Source of the DNA: Vitreoscilla massiliensis
GTDB lineage: Bacteria; Pseudomonadota; Gammaproteobacteria; Burkholderiales; Neisseriaceae
DNA length: 64,000 nucleotides
Reading direction: 5' to 3'
NCBI RefSeq assembly: GCF_001457815.1
Contig: NZ_LN898221.1
Coordinates: 825,053-889,052, forward strand
In this document: positions 50,087-59,272 of the stretch, in pieces
How the letters are laid out: every line of letters begins with the position of its first letter
Numbering within the stretch: the stretch's first letter is position 1
The notes under the pieces: generated by a model
Told to the model about the DNA's origin: nothing
Seen by the model: the letters and a program-made list of their open reading frames with translations, nothing else
The model's database searches: none
Program-made: the position numbers and the translations under genes

Positions 50087-51397
50087 ATGTTAAATTCCCC
50101 AGCCTTGAACGAACACATAGATTCTTATTACGCGGCAACGCGTCATCCACAAACCCAATACCCACAGCTTACAGGCCGCATCGAAGTCGATACCTGCATC
50201 ATCGGCGGTGGTTTGGCCGGCATAGGTGCTGCTCTGCCCTTAGCCAAGCAAGGTCACAGCGTCGCCGTTGTAGAAGCCGCACGCATCGGTTTTGGTGCAT
50301 CGGGTCGCAACGGTGGACAGGTGATTACCTCGTATGCGTGTGAAATGGAGTATTTGCAAGAGCAATTGGGCTTACAAGACGCCCAAAAGTTGTGGCAATG
50401 GTCTATAGAGGCAGTGGATCTGGTTGAAAACCAAGTCAACGAATACCACATCGCCTGTGATTGGCACCGTGGCTATGCATCGGTGGCCATAGGCAATAAA
50501 AAATGGGACGAGTTGCAAGCCTACCGCGAGTACATGCGCCAGACTTATGGCTATGAAGGCTATCAAGTGTGGGAGCGCCCCAAGCTCAAACAGCATTTAA
50601 AAAGTGACCGCTACACCGGCGGCATTTACGACACCGATTCCGGCCATGTGCACCCATTGAATTACTGCTTGGGTTTGGCCGCGGCCGCCGCCCATCATGG
50701 CGCGCAGATTTTTGAGCAATCGTTTGTCAACGACATCCAGCCGCAAGGCGATAAATGGCGCATCACCACCGCCCAAGGCGAAGTTGTCGCCAAACATGTG
50801 GTCTTGGCCTGTAATGTGTTTGCCGGCGTGCTCAAACAATCGTCGTATATGCAAACTTTGGCCGATAAAATCATGCCAGTTGGAACATACGTGATTGCCA
50901 CCGAGCCTTTGGGTGAACGCGTCAACGACACCATCAACAACAATATGGCGGTGTGCGACACCAATTTCGTGCTTGATTACTACCGCTTAAGTGGCGACAA
51001 GCGCATGTTGTTTGGCGGCAAAGTCAGCTATTCCGGCCAAACGCCGAAAGATTTGGCCAATGCCATGCGCGGCGACATGTTGCGCGTGTTTCCCCATTTG
51101 GCCGATGTGAAAATCGATTATGCGTGGGGCGGCTTTGTCGACATCACCATGAACCGTGCCCCGCATTTTGGCGAATTGGCACCGGGTTTGATGTTCCTGC
51201 AAGGTTTTTCCGGTCATGGCGTGGCCTTAACCGGTTTGGCTGGTCTGGTTACAGCGGAGAAAATCCTCGGTGCGCCCGAGCGTTTTGACTTGTTCGCCAA
51301 ACTCAAACACCGCTCCTTCCCCGGTGGCCCTTATCTGCGCACGCCATCGTTGGTGTTGGGCATGGGTTGGTATCGCTTGAAAGATTATTTACAATAG
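50087..51397 (+). CDS. puuB: FAD-dependent oxidoreductase, PuuB-like (gamma-glutamylputrescine oxidase type)
   Basis: A 436-residue DAO-family flavoprotein with the N-terminal Rossmann motif IIGGGLAGIGAALPLAKQGH, the GASGRNGGQV segment near residue 70 and a C-terminal FSGHGVALTGLAG FAD contact. Position after potGHI and similarity to PuuB suggest it oxidises gamma-glutamylputrescine or a related polyamine. No PuuA synthetase gene is present in the window, so the true substrate is open. Start ATG at 50087 is chosen with AAGGAG nine bases upstream; a longer in-frame start at 50048 exists. A DUS encodes LTGRI near residue 30. Confidence 0.85.
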   Translation: MLNSPALNEHIDSYYAATRHPQTQYPQLTGRIEVDTCIIGGGLAGIGAALPLAKQGHSVAVVEAARIGFGASGRNGGQVITSYACEMEYLQEQLGLQDAQKLWQWSIEAVDLVENQVNEYHIACDWHRGYASVAIGNKKWDELQAYREYMRQTYGYEGYQVWERPKLKQHLKSDRYTGGIYDTDSGHVHPLNYCLGLAAAAAHHGAQIFEQSFVNDIQPQGDKWRITTAQGEVVAKHVVLACNVFAGVLKQSSYMQTLADKIMPVGTYVIATEPLGERVNDTINNNMAVCDTNFVLDYYRLSGDKRMLFGGKVSYSGQTPKDLANAMRGDMLRVFPHLADVKIDYAWGGFVDITMNRAPHFGELAPGLMFLQGFSGHGVALTGLAGLVTAEKILGAPERFDLFAKLKHRSFPGGPYLRTPSLVLGMGWYRLKDYLQ

Positions 51398-51467
51398 ACC
51401 CACACACAGACCTTATCGCGGCTGCCATCTGTGATGTGCAGCCGTTTTTCGTTTTACAGGACGCCTT

Positions 51468-51788
51468 ATGGACTACCACGCACATGTCTATTTTAACGAC
51501 GATGAGCATGCCGCCGCTTTGGAACTGAAAGCCGCCATTGCCCTCGCCTTTCCACAAATGCAAGTTGGCCGTTTTCACGTGCGCATTGGCCCGCACACCA
51601 AAGCGATGTTTCAAATTGCCTATACAAAAGAAGACAGCGCCGCTTTGATGGCTTATTTCGACCAATACCTGCCGACGCGCTCGGTGCTCATCCACCCCTT
51701 GATCGACGATATGTTGGCAGCGCACACCACCGCCGCATCTTGGCGTGGTGAAGTGTTGCCACTCAATACCAGCATGTTTTCAGCCTGA
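51468..51788 (+). CDS. DOPA 4,5-dioxygenase family protein
   Basis: A 106-residue small protein of the DOPA-dioxygenase-like fold: YHAHVYFNDDEHAAALELK, VGRFHVRIGPHTKAMFQIAY and VLIHPLIDDMLAAHTTAASW-type blocks with conserved histidines (His4, His6, the GPH histidine and the later His in AHTTA) that could bind a metal. Bacterial members are usually uncharacterised. The ribosome binding site AGGACGCC overlaps a variant uptake word. It follows puuB after a terminator-free gap, so may be read from that transcript. Confidence 0.82.
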   Translation: MDYHAHVYFNDDEHAAALELKAAIALAFPQMQVGRFHVRIGPHTKAMFQIAYTKEDSAALMAYFDQYLPTRSVLIHPLIDDMLAAHTTAASWRGEVLPLNTSMFSA

Positions 51789-51921
51789 ATCGTCAACGCC
51801 ACAAGCGTGATGTTGGGATTGCGGGAAAATAGAGACATTGCGCCAAAATAATGCGGCCTGATACTGGGTTACAGGCCGCTTACTTGCTACAATTCACCCC
51901 TTTTTTGCGTAGAAACTGCCT

Positions 51922-52503
51922 GTGTTTGAAAAACTCGCCGCCCTCAGCCTCCAAGCCTTGGGCTGGAAAATAGACAACCATTGGTCGCACCAAGTGCAAC
52001 AATGTGTGATGATTGCCGCCCCGCACACCAGCAATTGGGACGCCTTATACGCCCGCTTGGCCTTGAAAGCGATGCATGTGCCAGTGCGCATCACCATCAA
52101 AGACAGCTATATGCGTTTTCCATTTGGCCCATTTATCCGCGCCATGGGCGGCATAGGCATCAACCGCCGTCCCAAACAAGCCGGTGAAGAGCGCCCCAGC
52201 ATGGTGCAAGTGATGACGGAATTGTTCCAACACCACCCGCACTTGGTGATGATGGTCACCCCCGAAGGCACACGCGCACGGCGCGAACAGTGGAAAACCG
52301 GTTTTTACCACATCGCCGTCAATGCCGGCGTGCCGATTGCCTTATCGTATTTGGACTACCAAAAAAAAACCGCTGGCGTCGCCAAAATCATCTACCCCAG
52401 CGGCGACATGGATGCCGACATGCGCGAAATCATGGCGTTTTACCAAGAAATCCACCCCAAATACCCCGAATTGTTCAGCATAGACACGCGTTATCGCCCT
52501 TAA
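51922..52503 (+). CDS. PlsC-type acyltransferase family protein
   Basis: A 193-residue protein with the acyltransferase motifs HTSNWD (H-x4-D) near residue 35, GGIGINRRPKQ (phosphate contact) and VTPEGTRARREQWKTGFYHI (the E-G-T-R motif). The family transfers acyl groups to glycerol phosphate or lipid substrates at the inner membrane; members like this lack a clear membrane anchor and their substrate is unknown. It starts at GTG 51922. Near its left a reduced DUS pair lies at 51852-51876. It may be a lipid-remodelling enzyme. Confidence 0.88.
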   Translation: MFEKLAALSLQALGWKIDNHWSHQVQQCVMIAAPHTSNWDALYARLALKAMHVPVRITIKDSYMRFPFGPFIRAMGGIGINRRPKQAGEERPSMVQVMTELFQHHPHLVMMVTPEGTRARREQWKTGFYHIAVNAGVPIALSYLDYQKKTAGVAKIIYPSGDMDADMREIMAFYQEIHPKYPELFSIDTRYRP

Positions 52504-52736
52504 TGCAACACCTTATTGCATTCATTTACAGACCGCATTTCAATTCACAATGCGGCCTGTAAAACCAAAATCCTCATCAAATCAGCACCCTAATACCATT
52601 CTGAAATAAGCATCACTCTCAATATCACTAATCCATTGATTTATAACCAAAATATTTACAAGCCCTAAGTTTGAGCTAATTGTTTTGGCATATACTCGTG
52701 CATGTACTCACTGCGAACAAACACAAAGGAGCAAAC

Positions 52737-52829
52737 ATGAGCACCGATTTCAACACCATATTGGCGACTTTGGCATTGATCTTATTGGCCTTATTTTGGA
52801 ACGCTGCCTTGCTGATGCTGTGGCTGTAA
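52737..52829 (+). CDS. Thirty-residue single-helix membrane peptide
   Basis: A 30-residue frame (ATG 52737 to TAA 52829) preceded by AAAGGAG with a textbook gap of 5 bases. The peptide starts MSTDFNTILATLALIL and is almost all hydrophobic to the end (LLALFWNAALLMLWL), so it should form one membrane helix with a short polar N-terminus. It is flanked by its own upstream AT-rich region and a DUS-pair terminator 11 bases after the stop. This combination of strong start, hydrophobic content and own terminator argues for a real small gene, though I recognise no family. Confidence 0.6.
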   Translation: MSTDFNTILATLALILLALFWNAALLMLWL

Positions 52830-52839
52830 TGCCCACTGT

Positions 52840-52868
52840 GCGGCCTGTACGGTTTACAGGCCGCTTTT
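52840..52868. terminator. Inverted DUS pair, terminator of the small peptide gene
   Basis: GCGGCCTGTA (52840-52849) and TACAGGCCGC (52855-52864) pair around CGGTT, followed by TTTT. Confidence 0.8.
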
Positions 52869-53373
52869 AAACATTGATAAGACACATGCACGCACATTCC
52901 TACCAAGACCTCAGTTTACTGGGGTCTTTGTGCATGCTGGCGCATGGTATTTATACTCGTTTATAGTCAAAAATTCGACACATTAACAAGCAATCATTTT
53001 TTGCATTTTTCCCCAAATACTCAGTTTGAACTCATTCATTTTGCATTAAACATCTGCGCACACTTCTGCTGTTATCAATGCCAAACACAACAATAAAAAT
53101 TCAAAACACTCAAAATTTACACTTTATCATGCATAAATATCCAAATAATCAGAGAATTCACAATATTATTTCTATATGCGCAATATTTTGTTGCAATGCA
53201 GTATATTAAAGCCAGCATTTGATTTAAATCTAAATTAATTCCATATTAATTAAAATTAAATGCCATTTTTACAATTTATATGCAAAAAAATGTTTTAATT
53301 TTTGTAAACTCCCTCTTAAAATAAGCGCACAACAACACATGCCCAGCATGCATAACTTACAGAGGAGAAAACC
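52869..53373. other. AT-rich region upstream of the second AGCS symporter
   Basis: About 500 bases of AT-rich DNA with no supportable gene. It should hold the symporter promoter; a weak candidate is TTTAAT followed 17 bases later by TAAAAT near 53297-53325. The ribosome binding site AGAGGAG precedes the gene. Confidence 0.5.
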
Positions 53374-54870
53374 ATGTCCATGCAAGAAATTGTCGATTTT
53401 TTCAATGGTCTGATTTGGAGTAAAGCATTAATCTATGGCTGTTTGGTCGTGGGTCTGTATTTTTCCGTACGCACCCGCTTTGCCCAAGTTCGCCACTTTT
53501 TTGGCATGTTGCGCCTGATGATGGACGGTAAAAGTTCGGATGCAGGCGTTTCTTCTTTTCAAGCCTTGACCATGGCACTGGCTGGCCGTGTCGGTACCGG
53601 TAACATCGCCGGTGTGGCCGCTGCCATTACCTTTGGTGGTCCAGGTGCCTTGTTCTGGATGTGGATGGTGGCCTTTTTGGGCGCCAGTACTGCCTACATC
53701 GAATCGGCTTTGGCGCAAATCTACAAAGAAAAGCACGATGGCCAATTCCGTGGTGGCCCTGCTTTTTACATTGAAAAAGGCTTGGGCATCAAATGGTATG
53801 CGGTGTTGTTTGCCTTCTCGGCCATTTTGGCTTGCGGCGTGTTATTGCCAGGCATACAAGCCAACTCCATCGCCGACAGCTTAAAAAATGCTTTGGGCGT
53901 TGATACCGCTGTGACTGCTGCCATCTTGGCGGTAATTTTGGGCTTCATTATTTTTGGTGGTGTAAAACGCATCGCCAAATTTGCCGAAATCATCGTGCCT
54001 TTCATGGCTTTGGCTTACATCATCATTGCCATCGTCATCGTGTTCATGAACATCGGTGAATTGCCTAATGTTTTGGCTTTGATTTTCAAATCTGCTTTCG
54101 GTGCAGAAGCCGCATTTGGTGCGGTTGTGGGTTTGGCGGTTGAATGGGGTGTGAAACGCGGTGTGTATTCTAACGAAGCCGGTCAAGGTACTGGCCCACA
54201 TCCAGCCGGTGCTGCCAACGTGTCTCACCCTGCCAAACAAGGCTTGGTACAAGCATTTTCTGTGTATGTAGACACTTTGTTGGTGTGCTCAGCCACTGGC
54301 TTTATGTTGATCATCACTGGCATGTACAACACCGTAGACCCTAACAAAGAAGGCGCATTCTTGCACCATGGCGTACAAAACGTCGGTGTGGGCGCAGGCT
54401 ATACCCAAACCGCAATGGAAAGCGTGTTGCCAGGCTTTGGTTCTATGTTTGTGGCTTTTGCCTTGTTCTTCTTTGCTTTTACCACCATCGTGGCTTATTA
54501 CTACATCGCCGAAACCAATATCTCTTACTTGACCCGTCACAATGACAAATTGCGCTCGACTTTGATGTTGGTATTGAAATTGGCGATGATTGTGATGGTG
54601 GTATTTGGTTGCTTGCGTACCGCTGAATTGGCTTGGGGTTTGGGTGACATGGGTGTGGGCTTGATGGCTTGGCTCAACATCATCGCCATCTTGCTGTTGC
54701 AAAAACCCGCTTTGCAATCGCTCAAAGACTATGAGCGCCAACAAAAAGAAGGCAAAGATCCGATTTATGTGCCAGAAGAAAACGGTGTCAACAATGCACC
54801 GATTTGGAAAGAAATCGGCGAACAATTCAAACAATTGGATACGCCGGTTAAAGACCGCTTCATTCCTTAA
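53374..54870 (+). CDS. AGCS-family sodium:alanine/glycine symporter
   Basis: A 498-residue symporter with about 11 helices. It keeps the family signature GGPGALFWMWMVAFLG and the conserved SNEAGQGTGPHPAGAANVSH loop, with RGGPAFYIEKGLG and IIFGGVKRIAKFAE. It imports alanine and/or glycine with sodium. It is the conventional counterpart of the divergent copy at 23042-24502; the two share GRVGTGNIAG/GRVGVGNIAG and the YYYIAET helix. The ATG at 53374 follows AGAGGAGAAAACC. A perfect palindromic terminator follows. Confidence 0.95.
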   Translation: MSMQEIVDFFNGLIWSKALIYGCLVVGLYFSVRTRFAQVRHFFGMLRLMMDGKSSDAGVSSFQALTMALAGRVGTGNIAGVAAAITFGGPGALFWMWMVAFLGASTAYIESALAQIYKEKHDGQFRGGPAFYIEKGLGIKWYAVLFAFSAILACGVLLPGIQANSIADSLKNALGVDTAVTAAILAVILGFIIFGGVKRIAKFAEIIVPFMALAYIIIAIVIVFMNIGELPNVLALIFKSAFGAEAAFGAVVGLAVEWGVKRGVYSNEAGQGTGPHPAGAANVSHPAKQGLVQAFSVYVDTLLVCSATGFMLIITGMYNTVDPNKEGAFLHHGVQNVGVGAGYTQTAMESVLPGFGSMFVAFALFFFAFTTIVAYYYIAETNISYLTRHNDKLRSTLMLVLKLAMIVMVVFGCLRTAELAWGLGDMGVGLMAWLNIIAILLLQKPALQSLKDYERQQKEGKDPIYVPEENGVNNAPIWKEIGEQFKQLDTPVKDRFIP

Positions 54871-54881
54871 ACGGCAGCATC

Positions 54882-54913
54882 AAAAAACCCTAGGCCTAGG
54901 CCTAGGGTTTTTT
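54882..54913. terminator. Perfect 32-bp palindromic terminator
   Basis: AAAAAACCCTAGGCCTAGGC and its complement through CCTAGGGTTTTTT form one perfect palindrome with no loop bases unaccounted; it ends with TTTTTT on the plus strand and AAAAAA on the left, so it can terminate in both directions. It contains no DUS. Confidence 0.9.
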
Positions 54914-54965
54914 GTGTTTCATTCAATCATCAACACACTGCTTTATTACAGTCTCAGTGCTGGAC

Positions 54966-55196
54966 TTAAGCCGCCATCAACCACATGGTTTCAGTCAATT
55001 CGGCTACTGCTTCTGGGCCCATGATGGCCGCCATTTTGGTCAAGTATTGGTTTAAATAGCCGATGCGGTCTTCCGCATCCAAACTCATGATCAATTCCAA
55101 GCATGCCAATTTATTGCTGTCAGACAAGAACATCAATTCCATGTCGATTTTGGCTTCGGTGGCATCAACTTTGGCAATGTGCATTTGGGTAAACAT
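54966..55196 (-). CDS. Small helical protein, unknown
   Basis: A 76-residue acidic, all-helical protein with no signal peptide: KVDATEAKIDMELMFLSDSN, KLACLELIMSLDAEDRIGYL, NQYLTKMAAIMGPEAVAELT. A ribosome binding site AAAGGA lies eight bases before the ATG at 55194-55196. I recognise no family. It is the last feature before the unlabelled stretch 55197-55548 and may be a cytoplasmic adapter or regulator; nothing in the context says which. Confidence 0.6.
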   Translation of the reverse strand: MFTQMHIAKVDATEAKIDMELMFLSDSNKLACLELIMSLDAEDRIGYLNQYLTKMAAIMGPEAVAELTETMWLMAA

Positions 55197-55548
55197 GGCG
55201 GTATTCCTTTTAAGTCAGTGTGTTTGAATGTAATAAGTTAAGAGCAACCCCCATGCCAAAAAAATACACTCTTGGCATTTAAATTAAAGTTTTCACCTTA
55301 TAAATCAAACACACTGCCCTTACAGGCCGCATTCTGCTTGGCTTTAACATCACAAGCCATGCGCATAAACACCCACATTTATTTGCAATAAAACGCGCTG
55401 CAAACTCCAGCGCCTAGCATCTGTCCCAAACATCTACCCAGATAGACCAAATAGCATGACAGCTTGCGGCCACAGCAGCAAACCTTGCGCGCTGTCAATA
55501 AAAGCGGCCTGTAAGTGTTTACAGGCCGCATGACAACATGGCTAAGCC
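55197..55548. other. Intergenic region with one DUS and one inverted DUS pair
   Basis: No coding sequence is supported. A DUS lies near 55319 and an inverted pair at 55504-55529 (GCGGCCTGTAA / TTACAGGCCGC) terminates the membrane gene to the right. Confidence 0.55.
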
Positions 55549-56193
55549 TCATTCCAAATAACGCACCATCATCATCCCCAACATCAAAATAATGTACACG
55601 CAGCAAGCAAACGCCAACACATAAGCCCACAGCCACACCCGCCACAAGCGGTAACGCAAACTGTCAGTGTCACAGCGGCGTGCGCACACCCGCAACACCC
55701 CATGCACCAACAAGGCCAATGCGCCTATCGGCACCGAACCCAAGACCATCACACACAGCAAATATGTGCCTGAAGACAGCTGATACGCGTTCGTCCAATC
55801 CACCAAATACTGCTGCGTCGCATACGGGCCAAACAGCCACAACAGCAACAGCATCGCCGCCAATTGCAAAACCGCCTCCAGCAAGCGCTGCGGCCATGGT
55901 TTGACAATTTTCGGCAGCGGTGCGGTTTTTTGTGACATCCATTCCGGCGCTTGCCCGGGTGCCATGTCTTGGGTGTGCCACAACCAGCGCGCTTGACCAT
56001 GATGTATCAGCGGAAACATCAGCGCCAACAAGGCCACCACAATCAGGTTTAACACCGCTTCAAAACTCATGACGGCATGGCCATCGCGGTTTACATACAA
56101 CAGCAGCCACAAACTCAAGCCCAGCAATACCGCCACCGCCAACATGCTGACCAACATGACCTTGGCCAAGGTTTTCCATTCTTGCTTGTTCAT
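55549..56193 (-). CDS. Polytopic membrane protein, unknown
   Basis: A 214-residue protein with about five hydrophobic helices and short connecting loops (WKTLAKVMLVSMLAVAVLLG near the start, FEAVLNLIVVALLALMFPLI). I recognise no family. The ATG at 56191-56193 is preferred over a GTG nine bases upstream; neither has a strong ribosome binding site. Monocistronic, between DUS-pair terminators on both sides. A soluble loop near residues 65-100 is rich in Trp, Gln and Pro. Confidence 0.7.
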   Translation of the reverse strand: MNKQEWKTLAKVMLVSMLAVAVLLGLSLWLLLYVNRDGHAVMSFEAVLNLIVVALLALMFPLIHHGQARWLWHTQDMAPGQAPEWMSQKTAPLPKIVKPWPQRLLEAVLQLAAMLLLLWLFGPYATQQYLVDWTNAYQLSSGTYLLCVMVLGSVPIGALALLVHGVLRVCARRCDTDSLRYRLWRVWLWAYVLAFACCVYIILMLGMMMVRYLE

Positions 56194-56253
56194 GTCGCTC
56201 ACTTTGTCGCTTAGATGACTGGGTTTATACTGTGTAGACGCTGCAAATACAAT

Positions 56254-56285
56254 AAAGCGGCCTGTAAAGAGTTTACAGGCCGCTT
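56254..56285. terminator. Inverted DUS pair, terminator of mmsA
   Basis: AAGCGGCCTGTAAA-GAG-TTTACAGGCCGCTT between the membrane gene and mmsA; both genes run leftward, so it terminates mmsA. Confidence 0.8.
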
Positions 56286-56314
56286 ATTCTTACACACACA
56301 CTCAATCGCTGCGC

Positions 56315-57826
56315 TTAACCCAAAGTTGGCATCGAGAATTGCGCGCTTTCACGCACTTCTGAGCTTGGCCAGCGTTGGGTAATGGTTTTGCGACGGGTAA
56401 AGAAGCGCACGCCATCGGGACCGTACATGAACAAATCGCCGAACAACGAGCGTTTCCAACCGCCAAAACTTTGGTAAGCCACCGGCACTGGCAATGGGAT
56501 GTTGATGCCGACCATGCCCACTTGGATGTTGTCGGCGAAATAGCGCGCCGCTTCACCGTCGCGGGTGTAAATGCAGGTGCCGTTGCCATATTCGTGGTCG
56601 TTAATCAATTGCATCGCCTCAGCCATGGTTTGCACGCGCAACACTTGCAATACTGGGCCAAAGATTTCCGCTTGGTAGCTGGACATGTCTTTGGTAACGC
56701 CATCAATTAAGGTCGCGCCGACAAAGAAACCGTTTTCATAACCTGCAGGGGCGGCATTAGTGCCATCTACCAAAACTTTCGCGCCTTGGGTGGCGGCAGA
56801 CTGAATGTGGCCGACCACTTTGGCTTTGTGCTCTGCGGTAATCACTGGGCCAAAGTCATTGGTTTTGTCAGAATAAGCACCGAATTTCAATTTGCCCATG
56901 GCGGCCTGTAAAGCGTCTATCATCTTGTCGGCGATTTCGTCACCGACTGCCACGGCCACAGACAAGGCCATGCAACGTTCGCCCGACGAGCCAAACGCCG
57001 CGCCCAATAAGGAGTTCACCACATTGTCCAAGTCCGCATCTGGCATCACGATGGCGTGGTTTTTGGCGCCGCCCAAGGCTTGGCAACGTTTGCCATTGGC
57101 AGTGGCGGTGGTGTAAATGTATTCGGCAATCGGCGTAGAGCCAACAAAGCTCACCGCTTGCACGTCTTTGTGTTCCAAAATCGCGTCTACCGCGTCTTTG
57201 CCGCCATTGACCACATTCAACACGCCATCAGGCAAGCCGGCTTCTTTCATCAATTGCGCCAAATACAAAGTCGAGCTTGGATCGCGTTCAGACGGTTTCA
57301 ACACGAAGGTATTGCCGCACACGATGGCCATAGGGAACATCCACAATGGCACCATCACTGGAAAGTTGAACGGCGTAATGCCGGCAACCACGCCCAAAGG
57401 ATGGAATTCGCTCCAAGAATCGATGTCTGGGCCAACGTTGCGGCTGTGTTCGCCTTTGAGCAATTCCGGTGCACCGCATGCGTATTCGACGTTTTCTATG
57501 CCGCGTTGCAATTCGCCGGCCGCATCGTGGGAAATTTTGCCGTGTTCTTCGCCGATTAAGCGGCAGATTTCATCGGCGTTTTGTTCCAACAATTCTTTGA
57601 ATTTGAACATGATGCGTGCGCGTTTCAATGGCGGGGTTTTGCGCCATTCTGGAAACGCTGCTTTGGCCGCGGCCACGGCTTCGTCTATGGTTTTGGCGCC
57701 GCCCAAAGCCACTTGTTTGCTGATTTCACCGGTAGATGGGTTAAACACCGGTTGGGTTTTGCTGTCATCGCTGACCATGGCGCCGTTAATAAAATGGCCC
57801 ACAGTACGTAAGGTATCGGTTTGCAT
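56315..57826 (-). CDS. mmsA: CoA-acylating methylmalonate-semialdehyde dehydrogenase
   Basis: A 503-residue aldehyde dehydrogenase. The substrate Cys lies in GSSGERCMALSV, the N-terminal GVVAGITPFNFPVMVPLWMF block and IFGPVLQVLRVQTMAEAM are as in MmsA. It converts methylmalonate or malonate semialdehyde with CoA and NAD to propionyl- or acetyl-CoA, in valine, beta-alanine, uracil or inositol breakdown. The ATG at 57824-57826 follows AGGAG. It is downstream of the Fe-ADH gene by 50 bases in the same operon and controlled from the divergent IclR gene. A DUS lies at 56898. Confidence 0.94.
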   Translation of the reverse strand: MQTDTLRTVGHFINGAMVSDDSKTQPVFNPSTGEISKQVALGGAKTIDEAVAAAKAAFPEWRKTPPLKRARIMFKFKELLEQNADEICRLIGEEHGKISHDAAGELQRGIENVEYACGAPELLKGEHSRNVGPDIDSWSEFHPLGVVAGITPFNFPVMVPLWMFPMAIVCGNTFVLKPSERDPSSTLYLAQLMKEAGLPDGVLNVVNGGKDAVDAILEHKDVQAVSFVGSTPIAEYIYTTATANGKRCQALGGAKNHAIVMPDADLDNVVNSLLGAAFGSSGERCMALSVAVAVGDEIADKMIDALQAAMGKLKFGAYSDKTNDFGPVITAEHKAKVVGHIQSAATQGAKVLVDGTNAAPAGYENGFFVGATLIDGVTKDMSSYQAEIFGPVLQVLRVQTMAEAMQLINDHEYGNGTCIYTRDGEAARYFADNIQVGMVGINIPLPVPVAYQSFGGWKRSLFGDLFMYGPDGVRFFTRRKTITQRWPSSEVRESAQFSMPTLG

Positions 57827-57876
57827 CTTCTCTCCTAAGTTTCTCTTGGTCTTGCTTGGTGTTATTAATGAAGTCG

Positions 57877-59052
57877 TTACATCGCGGCGGCTGTGGCCCA
57901 CAAAGAGCGGTACAGCGCCAACATTTCAGCTTGGGTCGGCACACGCGGGTTGTTATTGGGAGAACCCGAGGCAAACGCTTGCTCGCACATCTGCGGCAGC
58001 AAGGCAGTGAATTCGGCCGCTTGCGCACCAAATTCTGCCAAACTTGGCACTTGCAATTCTTGATTTAAGTCTTTTAAAAATTGAATCAAGCGCGCATTGG
58101 CATGTTCATCATCATCGCTCACACTGGCCACGCCCAAGGCGCGAGCACATTCGGCATAGCGCGCTGGCGCGGCAGGGATGGAAAACTCGGTCACCGTTGG
58201 CAACAGCATCGCATTCGACAAACCATGCGGCACATGGAAAAACGCGCCGATGGGGCGGCTCATGCCATGAACCAAGGCCACAGACGAGTTACAAAAGGCG
58301 ATGCCGGCCAAGGTGGCACCGAGCATCATCGCTTCACGCGCCGCTTCATTGCTGCCATCGTGATAAGCGGCCTGTAAATTCGGGCCGATTAAGCGCAAAG
58401 CAGCCAAGGCTTGCGCATCGCTGTATGGATTGCGCTTTTGGCTGACATAGGCTTCGATGGCATGCGTCATCGCGTCTATGCCGGTATCGGCAGTGGTGCG
58501 CGCCGGCAAGCTCACGGTCAAGCTGTAATCAATGATGGCGGCCGCTGGCATAAAGCCCAAGCCCACGCACAACAGTTTTTCATTGTTGGCTTCATCGGTG
58601 ATGATGGTGAATTTGGTCACTTCCGAGCCGGTGCCGGCGGTGGTCGGTATCGCCACAATGGGCAAACCGCTTTCCTCAACTTGGCGCGGAAATTTGTAAT
58701 CGCGGATTTCACCACCGAATTTGCCCAAAATGGCCATGGCTTTGGCCGAATCAATCGGACTGCCGCCGCCCAAGGCAATAATCACATCGTAATCGCCATT
58801 TTGGATGCGTTCTACCCCTGCACGTATCGAGCTGTCAGTCGGCTCAGGCACAGTATCATCAAACACATCGGCAACCACACCCGCCGCCGCCAACAAGGCT
58901 TGCAGCTTGTCCACATAGCCTAGTGTCACCATCATCTTATCGGTAATGATTAAAGGCTTGCGCACTTGTAAGCTGTGCAAGACCTCAGGCAATTTTTGAC
59001 TGGCATCACGGCCTATTTCCATGATGCGCGGCAAGACGATGGTGTGTGACAC
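57877..59052 (-). CDS. Iron-containing alcohol dehydrogenase
   Basis: A 391-residue Fe-ADH family enzyme: GGGSPIDSAKAMAIL cofactor motif, PTTAGTGSEVTKF, and metal ligands in DAMTHAIEAYV and HGMSRPIGAFFHVPHGLSNA. It starts at GTG 59050-59052 after AGAGGAACC. Together with MmsA it could take an omega-hydroxy acid such as 3-hydroxypropionate or 3-hydroxyisobutyrate to the semialdehyde and on to acyl-CoA, an inference from gene order. A DUS encodes LQAAYHD near 58368. The divergent gene is an IclR regulator, and a dyad near 59143 is the likely shared operator. Confidence 0.9.
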   Translation of the reverse strand: MSHTIVLPRIMEIGRDASQKLPEVLHSLQVRKPLIITDKMMVTLGYVDKLQALLAAAGVVADVFDDTVPEPTDSSIRAGVERIQNGDYDVIIALGGGSPIDSAKAMAILGKFGGEIRDYKFPRQVEESGLPIVAIPTTAGTGSEVTKFTIITDEANNEKLLCVGLGFMPAAAIIDYSLTVSLPARTTADTGIDAMTHAIEAYVSQKRNPYSDAQALAALRLIGPNLQAAYHDGSNEAAREAMMLGATLAGIAFCNSSVALVHGMSRPIGAFFHVPHGLSNAMLLPTVTEFSIPAAPARYAECARALGVASVSDDDEHANARLIQFLKDLNQELQVPSLAEFGAQAAEFTALLPQMCEQAFASGSPNNNPRVPTQAEMLALYRSLWATAAAM

Positions 59053-59140
59053 GGTGGTTCCTCTGTATTGGTTTGGGTGTATGGCAGCGCGTGCTGCGAG
59101 CGCGTGGCCTGCAATTTGTGCTGTTCAATATTTTTATAAA

Positions 59141-59160
59141 ATGATACATTTCGTATCGTT
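59141..59160 (+). promoter_or_regulatory. Dyad in the IclR / Fe-ADH divergent region
   Basis: GATAC-ATTTC-GTATC (59143-59157) is a 5-bp perfect dyad with a 5-base centre in the AT-rich middle of the divergent region (59053-59272), the shape of IclR-family operators. It should serve as a switch for both the regulator and the dehydrogenase operon. Confidence 0.5.
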
Positions 59161-59272
59161 ATAGAGATTATCAAACTTAATCGACTTCAACAAGCGTTAT
59201 TTTGCTGGCCATACACCCGAGTAAAAATCCTGTGTGCTGGTTCGAAAAATACCGCGCGTTGACAGGACGCAT

